In this document: piece by piece, positions 12,092-22,869 of the stretch
How positions within the stretch are numbered: position 1 is the first letter of the stretch
Layout: each line of letters opens with the position of its first letter
Source of the DNA: Chinchilla lanigera
Taxonomy: Eukaryota > Chordata > Mammalia > Rodentia > Chinchillidae
Direction: 5' to 3'
Assembly: GCF_000276665.1 (NCBI RefSeq)
Contig: NW_004955416.1
Coordinates: 6,784,796-6,848,795, forward strand
Length of the DNA: 64,000 nt
Position numbers and translations under genes: made by a program
The notes under the pieces: model-generated
Databases searched by the model: none
Seen by the model: only the letters and a program-made list of their open reading frames with translations
What the model was told of the DNA's origin: nothing

Positions 12092-12515
12092 TTAAGGTAG
12101 AGGCCATCTATTCCTATTTTCTGTAGAATTTTTATCATAAATGCACGTTGGACCTTGTCAAAAGCTTTTTCTGCATCTATTGAGATGATCATGTGGTTTT
12201 GGTCTTTGGCTCCATTGATATGGCGTATAACATTTATAGATTTGCGAATATTGAACAAACCTTGCATTCCTGGAATGAATCCAACTTGGTCGTGATGTAT
12301 GATTTTCTTGATAATTTGCTGCATTCTATTTGCTAGTATCTTATTGAGTATCTTTGCATCTATATTCATTAGGGAGATTGGTCGGTAGTTCTCCTTCTTG
12401 GTTGGGTCTTTCTCTGGTTTTGGTATCAGTATAATGCTCGCCTCCAGAAATGACTTAGGGAGAATTGCTTCCTTTTCAATTTCATTGAATAGTGTCAGTG
12501 AGTCCTTGGTTGATC
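12092..12515 (-). pseudogene. L1 ORF2 reverse transcriptase fragment
   Basis: An open minus-strand stretch (start Met at 12,369) encodes residues characteristic of the L1 reverse transcriptase fingers/palm: [25 protein letters not shown] and [11 protein letters not shown]. The frame reads better than the other L1 fragments in this window, so it is one of the younger ones here. No catalytic YADD motif is included; the fragment stops before it. Confidence 0.85.
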
Positions 12516-12552
12516 AGCATTGCATGTCTATATCTGTTTTCATGAGAAATCA

Positions 12553-12705
12553 CTTTGAAGATATCAATATGTAATACAACAAGCATTGTTAATTCCCTAC
12601 CACTTTGTTTTATAACTCCGTACTATCTGTACTGTTCCTTTGCTATTTTGTAAAATGTTATCTGTCTGTTAATATTTTCCTCCTTTTATTTTTAAAATAA
12701 AAAAA
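12553..12705 (+). repeat. copy 1 of an unrecognised ~125-150-bp repeat family
   Basis: 'cactttgaagatatcaatat', 'acaacaagcattgttaattc', 'ctttgttttataactccg', ending A-rich. It aligns with 15,526-15,640 (+) and 21,570-21,695 (-). Here it lies inside the plus-oriented arm of the twin-primed L1 insertion. It may be an L1 3'UTR piece or an independent retrocopy. Confidence 0.5.
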
Positions 12706-13074
12706 ATAATAATTTCCAGTGTAATAGAGCAATGACAAATATTTGGGGCTGTTTTTACCACAGTATATGTGGTAAACAGCCATCCCACCTAAATAAAAGT
12801 TTTTATAATATAAAAAAAAAAATTGAGCTCAAGGCCAGCCTGAACTGCACAGCGAGACCCTGTCTCAAAAAGACAAAAAAAAAAGGAAGAAAGAAAATTG
12901 ATATTTAAAAAGTTCAATGTTCCTAAAGCAAATTGTGCAAAGGGAGAAGGTGTGTGGGAAAAGCTGGAAAAGCCAGCAGGGCAGGCTCATGCTCTTTGGG
13001 CAATAAGGAACCTATACCTGGACTACAAACGAAACCACTCCAGGATTTCAAGCAGGACTGTGACAATGGCACTT

Positions 13075-13320
13075 GTTTTGATCTGTCATTGTCTTGTGGT
13101 ACTGGGAACTGAACTCAGGGCCTTCACACTGAACTACATACCCAACTTTTTTTTTAATCTTGAGATTTTTTTTAAACCTTTTTTTTTAATCTTGTTAAAT
13201 TGCCCAGCCTGAGATTGTTAGGCTGGGCTTGTTAAATTGCCCAGACTGGACAATCCTCCAGCCTCAGCCACCCACTGTGCTGGGATTAGAGCATGTACCA
13301 CCATACCTAGCAACTTGGTT
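13075..13320 (-). repeat. ID+B1 composite SINE, minus strand
   Basis: The plus strand reads the reverse of an ID SINE ('gtggtactgggaactgaact', 'agggccttcacactgaac') joined through a T-rich linker to the reverse of a B1 unit ('ctccagcctcagccaccc', 'gtgctgggattagagcatg', 'accaccatacctagcaac'). Composite ID/B1 dimers are known from non-murid rodents. Confidence 0.7.
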
Positions 13321-13342
13321 TATTTTTTAAAACATTATTTTT

Positions 13343-13415
13343 GGGCTGGAATGTAGTACAGCACTTGCTTAGCATGCAAGATACCCTCAGTTCGATCTCC
13401 ACTACTAGAAAAACA
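13343..13415 (+). repeat. ID-type SINE
   Basis: 'gggctggaatgtagtacagc', 'cacttgcttagcatgcaag', 'cagttcgatctccactac' followed by A-rich tail. tRNA-derived with degenerate A and B boxes. Confidence 0.65.
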
Positions 13416-14384
13416 TTTTTTAAAAAGAAAATAAAATAGTTCACTCTGGACTTTTGCTTCTGAGTAAATACCTATGCCTCCCATTAAAATCAATTTAAAA
13501 CTCAGACACTGTTTACAAAACAAACATAAAAAGTCTCTGAAAAGTAGAGAGAAGGTAGCAAAATGGTGAGGCCCTTTGGAATCTAGGAAATAATATGGCA
13601 GTGAATTCTCTGGGTTTTCATTCTGCTTCATATATTGGACTTGGAGCTGAAAAGTCTGTCATCCTGGAAGCACTAATGTTTATGGTTTCTGTCTAAACCA
13701 CAGACATAAAAAAAAAAAAGCCTGTTCCTTCTAGCAAAAAGAATTAACCATCTAACAAGATAGGAAACTTTTAGCAATTACTCCAACCAAACAACACTGA
13801 AAACACCATGGCCCACACACACTCATGCCAAGGGAGGCAGGTGGGAAATCCAGAGTTCCAGCCTCACTCGGCTGTAGTGAGTGCCCTCCCTCTCTAGTAA
13901 AGCAGTATCAGAGAAGGTGCACTAGAGATGTAGGGCTTTTACCACTTTCTGGTGATGAGCCCAACACCTCCTGCAGGATCACACAGGAGGTCACACAAGG
14001 AGCAATAATGTGTTTCTTCTACCCTGCAGCACCAGGAAGGGATCAGGAGAGACGTAGTGGGCAGCCAAAACTGTTACTGATATGTTCTGTGTAGGGAGCT
14101 GTGTAGGGAGCCTGGGTCTCTCTCTGCCTGACAGTAACAAAGCAGTGCTCCTCATTTCCAGCTAAAACAGAAGGTTTAAATAAGATTCAGACTATAATAA
14201 TTCTCAAAATGTCTGTTTTTCAACTAAAAATCACTCATTATACCAAGTACCCTGAAAATCTCCATGTGAAAAATGATAGTCAACAGATGCCAACACCACG
14301 ATGGTAGATGTTAGGACTCTCTGACAAGAATTTTAAAGAAACAATCATAAAAATGCTCCAATAAGCAATTACAAAATTCATTTT

Positions 14385-14583
14385 TTCCTTTTTTTGTGCT
14401 ACAAGGGATTGAACCCAGGGCCTTCATGCAGAGTTATAATCCCAGCTCTTTTTTAAATTTTTTAAAAATTTTTTGAGACAGAATCTCACTAAATTGCCTA
14501 CACTGAGCTTAAACTTGAGACTCTCCTGCCTTAGCCTTGTAGAAAGTTGGAATTACAGGTATGCATCACTGTGCCTACCTATG
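14385..14583 (-). repeat. ID+B1 composite SINE, minus strand
   Basis: Reverse ID half: 'gtgctacaagggattgaacc' and 'cagggccttcatgcag'. Reverse B1 half: 'ttttgagacagaatctcac', 'gccttagccttgtagaaag', 'ggaattacaggtatgcatc'. Same composite type as 13,075-13,320. Confidence 0.7.
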
Positions 14584-14589
14584 ATCATT

Positions 14590-15850
14590 TTTGAAACAAA
14601 TAATCATATAGAAATTCTCAGCAAAGAAACAGAGGCTCTAACGAAGAACAAAATGGAAATTTTAGAATTTAAAAATAAGATAACCAAAATTAACAACTCA
14701 ATGAATAGCTCTAGTGATGTGGTGGAAGAAACAGGAGAAAGAAACAATGAACAGAAATATAAAGCAATTGAAATCAATCTGAATGTAAGAAGAAAAAGTA
14801 GATTTCTAGAAAGTGAAATAAGACTCTGGAATATGTGGAACTATAATGAAAGATTTAACATTTATAGCACTAGAATTATGGAAGTAAAGAAGAAATAATA
14901 GCTGAAAAATTCCCAGAGTTACCAAGACATAAATACAGAATCAAGAAGCAGAGTGAACACAAGATAAAATAAATAAGAGTCCACATCAAGACACAGCAGG
15001 GTCAAACTAAAGACAAGGAAAAAACCTTGAAAACAGTAAACAAGAGAGAAATGGCATCTTACCTACAGGGGAAAAACAATTACAATGATAGAGGACTTCT
15101 TACCAGAAATCATAGAGAACTAAAAGACATGGCCCATAATATTTTTACGTGCTGATGGTAAAGAGTCATCAAATCAGAACTGTATATTTGGTGAACATAG
15201 CCTTGAAAGGGAAGCAGACACTCTTAACGAATGGCTGAAGAAGAATGATTAAAGGAAGAGATTTGGAGTATCAGAAAGAAGGAAAAATAATACAAATATT
15301 TTAAAATAGAAAAATATATTTTTCTTTTGTTCATTTTCCAAAAATTTTAACTGTCTAATAGAGTTTCAAATGTATAAAGAAAGGAGACATTTTTAAAATT
15401 ATATTATAAATGGAAAAGGATAAAGGCATAGAAAGGGAAATAAAATTTCTGTACCATGAAATAAGACAATGCCGTCAGATGCTAAGTTATGTGTATATAA
15501 TAACACCCAAATCAGGTAACCTAAACAACTACTTTGAAGATAACAATATGCAATATAACAACCACTGTTAATTTTCTATCATCTTGTTTTGAAATTCTGT
15601 GTCGTTTTTTTTTATTTTTTATTCTCTTTAAAATAAAAAAAATAGATAAACAGGAACATTTAAAAACATTATGGGTAAATAAATACAGAAATCTAAAAGT
15701 TGTCCACATCATCCACAGGAAAGCAGGAGAAACAAAAAATTGAAAGAACAAAACAAAAAAAAAAAATGGCAGATTTATGCCCTCACATATCAATACTAAC
15801 ACTAAACATCAATAGTCTAAGTATACTAATCAAAAGACAGAAAAACCCCT
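14590..15850 (+). pseudogene. old L1 ORF1 end, linker and ORF2 start
   Basis: 14,590-14,890 encodes a Lys/Glu/Asn-rich coiled-coil-like stretch as in L1 ORF1. 15,050-15,280 resembles the ORF1 C-terminal region. 15,690-15,850 resembles the start of ORF2 ('acactaaacatcaatagtct' and 'aatcaaaagacag'; residues NSLSILIKRQ). Stops and frameshifts throughout. The linker carries a copy of the short repeat described at 15,526, and ORF2 is broken at about 15,850 by a foreign block. Confidence 0.6.
15526..15640 (+). repeat. copy 2 of the unrecognised ~125-150-bp repeat family
   Basis: 'actactttgaagataacaat', 'gcaatataacaaccactgtt', 'catcttgttttgaaattctg', then T- and A-rich sequence with 'aaaataaaaaaaatag'. 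It is very like the minus-strand copy at 21,570-21,695 and more distantly like 12,553-12,705. It interrupts an L1 ORF1-ORF2 linker. Confidence 0.55.
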
Positions 15851-15856
15851 CAGAAC

Positions 15857-16600
15857 TAGGTGGACCTGCTGCTCCAGGAGACAGCTGATGATTTGGGTCT
15901 GGATCTCAACATGGAGCTGCTGCAGAGCCAGATCGGCTCCTTGGATCCCAGCCGAAAAGGAAGAGCCGTTCTAGAGATTGGCCCGCCTGTAGGAACAGGT
16001 GTGAGGTGGACATGCCCAGGTCCCCCGTGCAAATGATCTCTGAGAAAGACACCCACCCGGGACTAGCAGAAAGCTAAGATGCCCTCCCGCCTGCCTTTGG
16101 GTTTACAGCATTAAGGAGTCAAGGTTTTCTCCATCCTTAACTGGAGCTTAAAGTTTTGTATCACTTGTGATGATATGTATTTTTATAGCTGCCTTTTAAC
16201 AGAAATAGTTGAATTAGTGTATATGGATCTTGAAAATTCAATCCAAATTGTAATTCCCACATATTCAGTTTCCCATTTAAAATTATCAGAGTGAATGGGG
16301 ATTAGTTCCTTTATTGTGATTGGTTATATAGGATAACAGGTGGTTTGTGAAGATTAAAGAAGGGGAATGACTCTGATTTGGTTTCATGCTGTAAACACCT
16401 CCTTAGCTTACTCAATGGACAGCGCTGTCTCTGTATAGCCTTTGCCTTTCGTTGTTTGTTTTTGCCATCAAAGCAACACTGTAATTAACTACTGATTCAT
16501 TCTCATAACTTTTACTACAGTTACTTTATGAAATTTTTCAGTAATACTCTCACTGTTTACATTCCGTAAGTTTTTCATGTAATAAAAGAGTTTGTGTGCT
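15857..16600 (+). pseudogene. transcript-like retrocopy fragment, gene not identified
   Basis: The GC-richer start (15,857-16,075) has a plausible coding frame of about 58 codons, reading VDLLLQETADDLGLDLNMEL then residues such as SLDPSRKGRAVLEIG, ending at a TGA near 16,036. The rest looks like a 3'UTR and ends shortly after an AATAAA at 16,582. The abrupt start inside L1 ORF2 sequence, lack of introns and terminal poly(A) signal suggest a 5'-truncated processed pseudogene. No poly(A) tail or clear target duplication is visible. I do not recognise the protein; a genuine terminal exon cannot be excluded. Confidence 0.4.
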
Positions 16601-16797
16601 CTCAAGCACAGACTTCCCTTTGGCTTGCCCTCTCTTCCTCCTGGTGGTGTACTCCAATCTAAATAAACTTACTTTTTCTTATTCTGATCCTGGTAAATTC
16701 TTTAACTGCCAGCATCACCAGTCTCTGCAACACAGTCTCACATGGCATATTCCTTGGGAGAACACTGACCAATACATCCATTATCACCGATCTGTTT
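16601..16797 (+). repeat. LTR-like 3' end
   Basis: Contains 'cctctcttcctcctggtgg', 'tctaaataaacttactt' (poly(A) signal) and 'gatcctggtaaattcttt', a spacing seen at the R/U5 end of many rodent LTRs. No matching 5' end is visible. Confidence 0.35.
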
Positions 16798-17170
16798 CAA
16801 AATAAAGTTAGAAGTTCTAGATATACATATGAATCCATCTATATAACATTCTTGAAAAGGAAAAAGTTGCAGAAATAGAGAACAGATTACTGGCCACCAG
16901 GTGTTAAGGAAAAGTTAGTGTTGGAGGAAAGTAGCTATGGTGAAACAAGGTCAACAGGGGGAATCACAGGGAGACCCTCCTGGCACTAGAAAGGTTCCAT
17001 GTCTTGATGTAGCAATGCCAACCTCGTGCTATAAACATGCAAGATATTACCACAAGAAAACTAGGTTAGAGATGCATGGAATCTCTATTATTTCTTATAA
17101 CCACCTGATGAGTTAGAGATATCTCAAATGAAAACACTTAATTTACACAGAAAGATCATCCTGTCAACCG
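16798..17170 (+). repeat. old L1 3' end
   Basis: 'agatatacatatgaatcc', 'gaaaaggaaaaagttgcag', 'agaacagattactggccacc' and 'ccatgtcttgatgtagc' follow the order of the 3'UTR-proximal part of old mammalian L1. Probably the right arm of the 14,590-15,850 element. Confidence 0.45.
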
Positions 17171-18515
17171 TGGGGAGAACGAATGTTTAAAAAAATAGGA
17201 GTATTGAGAGACTAGTGAGAACATGAAGAGGAGACATAGAGGCAAGAGAGGAGTGTGCTAGACCTATTGCAGCAGCTGAAACAGGAAGGAGTGGGTAGGT
17301 TGCAGACATACTGTGGAGGCAGAATCAAGAGTATTCCTCAGTGATGAGCTATGTGTACCATATGAAAAAGTCAAAAATGACTCCTTGGTTTCTTACTTGA
17401 ACAACTACACAGACAATGTTGGCATTTACTGACAGAAGAATTCTGTTCTAAAGAAACTTGAGTTCTGCGACCATTGTTCATGTACCTTATCTTCTTTATT
17501 AAAAACATTCAAAATTTAGATGTAAACAGTAGCCTCCACACATGAAGAGCTTCCACAGCTTACCACAGGCTATGGTGCTCTGAATAAAGCCAAGGAAGAA
17601 ATTCTAAGCCTACAAAGACCCAAAGCAAAGAAGGAATGCTGAGTCAGAAACCTTTCGTTCCCTTGTCTTTCAAAAACCTGAATACCAGAGCAAGACAGGG
17701 TTCCTTACCCTAAAATTGTGAACAAACCCTCTACTTAAAATATTTTTTCTACTCAACCATTGCTTTTATTTAGTTATTTTCTCCCTGATGTCAGACAAGG
17801 ATGCTTCACCTGGCTAAAGAAAATTGATGGACATAGACCAAAAGGCAGATGAGCATGCAGTGAAGGCGAACATTTTAGAGCTTTCAATGATACAAACACC
17901 CTGCTGTGGCACACGTGCCATAGGTTCACCACCAATGATGGGGCGGGGGTTGTAGAATTTACTTCCTCGGAGCCTAGCATTTCAATGGGCACATCCCAGG
18001 CTCAGTCTTTTTCTTTAAGGTAATGCTTGATTCTCATTCATTAACAATAATTCTTGTTTTCTTTGTAAGCATGAGCCAGTAGGTTGCAGGCTCTAGTTGT
18101 CATAGCAACTGCAGTTTCATGCACCAAAGTAGTTTTCTCTGAATGCAGACTTCGAGTAGCATTTTTTAAAAATACATATTTTAGTGCATGAAGGATTTGG
18201 TGTCATTTCCAGATATCTCTTGTCTCAGACATGTTTTGCTTCTAGAATATCATGGTGACTAAAGACTGAACACTAAAAAATTAAACTTTTTATTATAACT
18301 GCTCCTTGTCTACTCTCTTTCCCTGAAGAGTCTCCTCACAGTACTCAAGCCAGGGAGTATCATAAAGGCCAAGTAATCAGATTTGACCCACCAGACAATA
18401 GAAATTCTTTGACATACCTTGAAGGAGCAGACATACATATTTATTTTACCCTGCTCTTATTCTCCTGGCCCAGTGTTTTCTGCTGGGCAAGAAAAGAAAA
18501 AGCATGGTGAGGTTG
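17171..18515. other. no gene seen
   Basis: AT-rich sequence without a convincing reading frame. At 17,890-17,960 the segment around 'gtggcacacgtgccatagg' vaguely recalls a hAT-type DNA transposon but is too short to assign. Confidence 0.3.
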
Positions 18516-18940
18516 CTTGCTATGGTTTGGATCTGGAATGTGCCACCAAAAGACTCAGGTGTGCAGACGCTGAGCTTTTGAAAAGCGATTGGATCGTGGG
18601 GGCACTGTACTCATTGGTGGAATCCACTGGTAACTTTACAGCTAAATGTGCTGGTGCGAGGTGGGGCCTGGTTAGAAGAGGTAGGCGGGATACTGAGGAC
18701 AAGACTTTGAAGAGTGTCCCTCCCTTCCTCGTTCATCCGTTCTCTCTCTGCTTCCTGGATCCCACAACATGAGCACTTTCTTTCGTGGCACGCCCTTTCA
18801 CCAGGTCATTTCTGCCTTGGAGCCAGATGAGCACGGACTGAAAACATGAGCCAACATAAACCTCTCCCGCTTTAAATCGTGGGTGCCCAGTACCTTGTCC
18901 CAGCCACGAGAATGTAACAACGACTTTGCTCAACTCTTAT
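18516..18940 (+). repeat. MaLR-type LTR
   Basis: Begins 'ttgctatggtttggatctgg aatgtg' and continues 'attggatcgtgggggcactg', 'gaggtggggcctggttagaa', then 'aacataaacctctcccgc' and a 3' end with 'cagccacgagaatgtaac'. Length about 425 bp. The frame across it is fortuitous. Confidence 0.75.
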
Positions 18941-20357
18941 GAGAAATCAGAAAAAGAATGACGAAGCCAATGGTTTCTTGTTTGAGAAGTTCCCAAATGA
19001 CCTTATCACACATACAAAACACATCTACTTTCACTCCTCTGCCTCCATTCACAGCAAACATTGCAAATCTGCCACAACCCTCTTTTCCTGAACCCAGTAC
19101 AGGACCTCAGGATTTCTGTCAACATTACATTCCTGGCAAGAGGACTGAGACACATTTTCCATCTGAGACTTGAGTCCTAATGTCTCAAAAAGTTAACTGC
19201 AGGCTTTTGATCATGCCAGCCTGAAGGAAGGCAGCACTCACAAGCTACTCCAGGATACTCATCCAAACCAACAGGTAAGCAGCGAGATAGAAAGATAAAA
19301 AAATTCTCTGGATTACAACTTGAGTGAGCAAGGAATCACATAAAACTCAGAAATATTGGTTTTTGGAAAGATAAGTAAAGTAACAGAGGTAACACACACC
19401 AGCAGGTGAGTGCAGGCAGAGGGACCTCCCCTTTGATGAGACAGTAAAAGAAAAATCTCAGCATACTGTTATGAATGCTCACTTTGTTACTACACAGGCC
19501 TGCAGCCTGAGCAGACGGGTAACCTGAGTTCAGCCAAGGGATCAGGGACAGGAATGATAATTCCTAACATTTCCCTATGGACTTAGGTAGTGTTAGGACG
19601 GGGAGCAGTCTTAGAATTCCCCACCTTTGCCTGAGGAGACTGCATGGCAGATGAATTTAGATAGAACTAAGATAAAAATCCATCTTCAGTAACTTCCTTT
19701 GCTTCAGTAGGCAGCACTAGAGAACAGAAACCCCTCGACTTTTTTAAATCTCCAGGATGTAACAGCTATTTCTCTCCAGGGAGATACATGGCACCCTCCC
19801 CAGGAGGCAGCTTGGACCAGGTGAGTCGGGGACTATGACACAAAAAACCCAAAACCACATGGTACCAGGAAATGTCCCTGTGGCTGGATCATGGAAGACT
19901 GGATCTCAGGCTGGGAAAGCCTCAGTGTGATAGCCAGATAGTTTGAAACACAGCTAGCAGCAAGTACCTTCAACCAGGTGGAGGGAAACACCCAAACAAA
20001 ACAAAATAAAAAAGAAACAAACAAAAACAGTAGTTTAAACACAGAGACGGGAAAAGAGTACAACAGTATAAAGTTTTGCAGGAGACAGAGTCTGAGTCTG
20101 GGAGCACCAAGGCACAGACCAGTAGAAGGATGGGTGCTAACACTTCTCATCCCAGTACACCCCCTTGTGCTCAACTACCACTGCCCTTCTCAAAGGTACT
20201 CAGAGCAACACAGTAGTGCAGACACTGGCCAGTCATGCTTCCCAGAGCAAGGCCTGGTGATTTCCGGAACTTTGGCTAACTATCCAGACCTACCTACAGA
20301 CTAAGTTAGTGAGAGGCTTGGAAGACTCCCAAATTTTTCCCATGCCCTTATTACCAG
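18941..20357. other. no recognisable feature
   Basis: About 1.4 kb with no supported gene or repeat. The ORFs here have no recognisable motif and no codon-like pattern. Confidence 0.35.
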
Positions 20358-20780
20358 TGTTACGACTTATATCTAGATGTACCCGCAAAGCCTCATGAGC
20401 TCATAGGTGGGGCTTTTCAGAGGTGGCTGGGTTTAAGGGGTATGAAACTGGTATTAATGGGGTGTAATGAGTAAACTGATTTAACATAGTTTTAGGTGTA
20501 GATAATGGAAAGCCCACCATGAGTGTGGGTGCCACCAATAAATAAGCTGGTAGCCTGGATGGAATATAAAGGGAAAGATGGAAGGCAGGCTGGCTTTTTT
20601 CTGCCTGCTCTGCCATTGACTGTTTCTCCCCTGTCATGCCCCTCTGCCATGCCACTTTGCCTTGGAGACATCTGACAGTGCACTGAAACCTCTACAAACT
20701 GAGCTGAAATAAATCTTTCCTCCTTTAACTTTGGGTGTCAGGTATTTTATCTCAGTAACAAGAAAGTAACCAGGACAACC
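20358..20780 (+). repeat. MaLR-type LTR
   Basis: 'cgcaaagcctcatgagctca', 'taggtggggcttttcagag', 'gcactgaaacctctacaaac', 'ctgaaataaatctttcctcc', 'ttgggtgtcaggtattttat'. It closely parallels 44,243-44,655, so the two belong to one subfamily. Confidence 0.75.
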
Positions 20781-20789
20781 AAATACCCT

Positions 20790-21520
20790 CCAAAAATTGA
20801 GATATCGAGTGCAATCTAGTCTCAGTATCCCTAGGAAGCCTGGTCCTAACACCACAAAGAACACCAACACTCCTCAGTTCTGTGTCCCCAAGGAAAGAAT
20901 TTAGACAAGACACATAGACAGCCATACAGAGTACAAGTAGAGTTTACTACAAAGTGATAGACTTTCAGAGTAATATATAGAGATAATATCCTTCTAGTGC
21001 GAAGGTGGGCAAGAGCCAACGTGGCAGTTGCCACAAGTGAGGCTCAGGCTAGATTTATATGATTAAATGAACCTTCCTCTGAGGTCACTGTTCTGTTACA
21101 AGGAAACAGGAGCTATTTTGATCAACTTTAGAGGGAAAATGTTCTTGTTTAATCTCTAGATGGAATGTTTCTGTTTAATTTCTTTTGCAACTTTGAGGCT
21201 TTTTCAAACCATCATCCATGGTCTGGACTTTGTATGGGTGCTAAACCTTATCAACATGCTTAGAGCAGGTTACATTCTTTTGGGCCATAGTTTGAAACCA
21301 TAAGCTTGTTTGGGTTTTACCCACACCTAATGATTAAGAAAACAAAGGAAAAAGGAGAAAACACCACATCGCCTTTTCATATAGCCCCTTATACCCTCAC
21401 GTAATCCCCAACCACACCTCTCCAGGCCTGCTAATATTTAACTTCCTAACTAATACTGGCGAACCCTTACCATTCACCTGGAACCATAGGCCAGCAGAGC
21501 TCAGCCTCCAAAATGTCCCC
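20790..21520 (-). repeat. possible LTR of unknown family, minus strand
   Basis: The plus strand shows a polypyrimidine/polypurine-poor block with 'gtacaagtagagtttactac', which on the minus strand would be a poly(A)-type end as in LTRs read backwards, and a GC-richer distal part. It directly abuts the MaLR LTR. Ends are not resolved. Confidence 0.25.
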
Positions 21521-21569
21521 AAATTGTTTCTCCTACTTGGACAAAGGCTGAGAAAGCAAAATCTGGACT

Positions 21570-21695
21570 AAAAAACAATTTTTTATTTCAAAGAGATTTT
21601 TAAAAAACAATAAAAATGATACAGAATTTCAAAACAAGATATAGGAAAGTAACAATGGTTGTTATACTGCATATTGTTATCTTCAAACTAGTTGC
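21570..21695 (-). repeat. copy 3 of the unrecognised ~125-150-bp repeat family
   Basis: On the minus strand: 'actagtttgaagataacaat', 'gcagtataacaaccattgtt', 'tatcttgttttgaaattctg', then an A-rich end 'gaaataaaaaattg'. By eye it differs from 15,526-15,640 at only about one base in eight across the core. Confidence 0.55.
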
Positions 21696-21699
21696 TCAG

Positions 21700-22190
21700 A
21701 TATAACCTTCTTTCTGTGTCAGGCAGCATCCAACAATAAAAGTCTAAGAGGAATAATTGCCCCAAAGGAGGAAAACTGGACCTGGTGTGTTATGGAGAAA
21801 GACATTCTTTAGTTACTCTTTTGTGTATTGCCTCAGGCCTGACCAAGCCACGACTGTTGGGTCTGGAGGAAGTCTAGCAAAAGTATTGAAAGCTCCGGGG
21901 TCAACACTAAATGCTTCGCTGAGATATCCCCTAAGGAATGATAACATGATGGCTAATTAGTCAAGTCTTATTTATTGTCCTTGCTAAATCAGATGAGATC
22001 CTCCCATTTGCACTGCTGCTTCTTTTGTTCTTTCTGAATAAAGAGTTACTGAAATTGGTAATTGGGACTGCAGTCCAAGAGGCTGTAAGCCCTCTGATCC
22101 CAGAATTTTGCCTCTCTTGGTTTTCTTTTTTCTTACTTTTATATTCATCCATGGGTACCTTGTTCTTGGGACCTGACACCCTGAATAGAA
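21700..22190 (+). repeat. LTR-like element, R/U5 end recognisable
   Basis: 'ttctttctgaataaagagtt' provides a poly(A) signal, followed by 'gactgcagtccaagaggctg', 'taagccctctgatcccag' and a U5-like T-rich stretch ending 'ttcttgggacctgacacc'. A second copy of this 3' part lies at 52,250-52,415 inside ERV-B. The upstream frame at 21,757-21,960 is not recognisable. Confidence 0.45.
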
Positions 22191-22192
22191 GG

Positions 22193-22229
22193 ACAGTGTG
22201 TGTGTGTGTGTGTGTGGGTGTGGGTGTGG

Positions 22230-22258
<29 letters not shown>
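22193..22258. repeat. (TG)n microsatellite
   Basis: Sixty-six bases of TG repeats with three interspersed GGGTG variants in the centre, immediately 3' of the LTR-like element. Confidence 0.95.
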
Positions 22259-22260
<2 letters not shown>

Positions 22261-22869
22261 AGTATTAGTTTTTGCTGTTTCTTCGAGAGTGTTCTACCTT
22301 GTTTTGTCATGTCTTCCCATATAAAGGATTGTTTCATAGGGTTTTCTAATTTTGGACTTTCATTAGTTCAGTAATTGATTCAATCTGCCTCTTTCTTTTC
22401 TCATTTTCCATTTATATTCCCTTTCATTTTCATCTTTCTTTTTTTCCCTCATACCTGCTCATATTTCCCCCTCCTCCTTCTTTTATTGCATATAAATATT
22501 ATCATTAGTACCTATTTTGTGCTTTTGTTTTTCTAGCATATTCTACATTAGTACTCTACCTTTCTTTTCCTGAAATAGTAAAGAATTTTGATGTTTTAAA
22601 TTATATGTTGAAATACAGTTGGTTTTTTAGATATTAATATTACTGATAGTTACTCTCTCCTCAGCAGTGCAAAGGGTTGAACATAGTACTGTGAATACGT
22701 TGAGGGTGTGCATTCACATTGAGACATACAGCCCAGGGCACATCACAAAGACAGTGTTACTTACTAAAGAGACCTCTGAGCATTAGTGGGTAAGATATCC
22801 ACCCTAACTGATCTGCAAACTTCAACACACACACACAAAAAAAAAAAACACAAAAATCATGAGAAAACA

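Larger units (their letters stand above)
12092..12823. mobile_element. 5'-inverted, truncated L1 insertion inside a SINE
   Basis: The insertion is bounded by a 10-bp target duplication TGAGCTCAAG (12082-12091 and 12824-12833) and ends with an AATAAA-type signal near 12,792 and a poly(A) run at about 12,812-12,822. The right part is thus plus-oriented. The left part (12,092 to about 12,515) is L1 ORF2 reverse transcriptase on the minus strand, with [17 protein letters not shown] and [14 protein letters not shown]. Opposite orientations under one target duplication are the signature of twin priming. Confidence 0.85.

Noticed and set aside
17890..17960. possible hAT-type DNA transposon trace
   Set aside because: Only a short 'gtggcacacgtgccatagg'-like patch; no terminal repeats or 8-bp duplication seen.
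22025..22337. frames rich in Val-Cys or His-Thr on both strands
   Set aside because: They are translations of the TG microsatellite.
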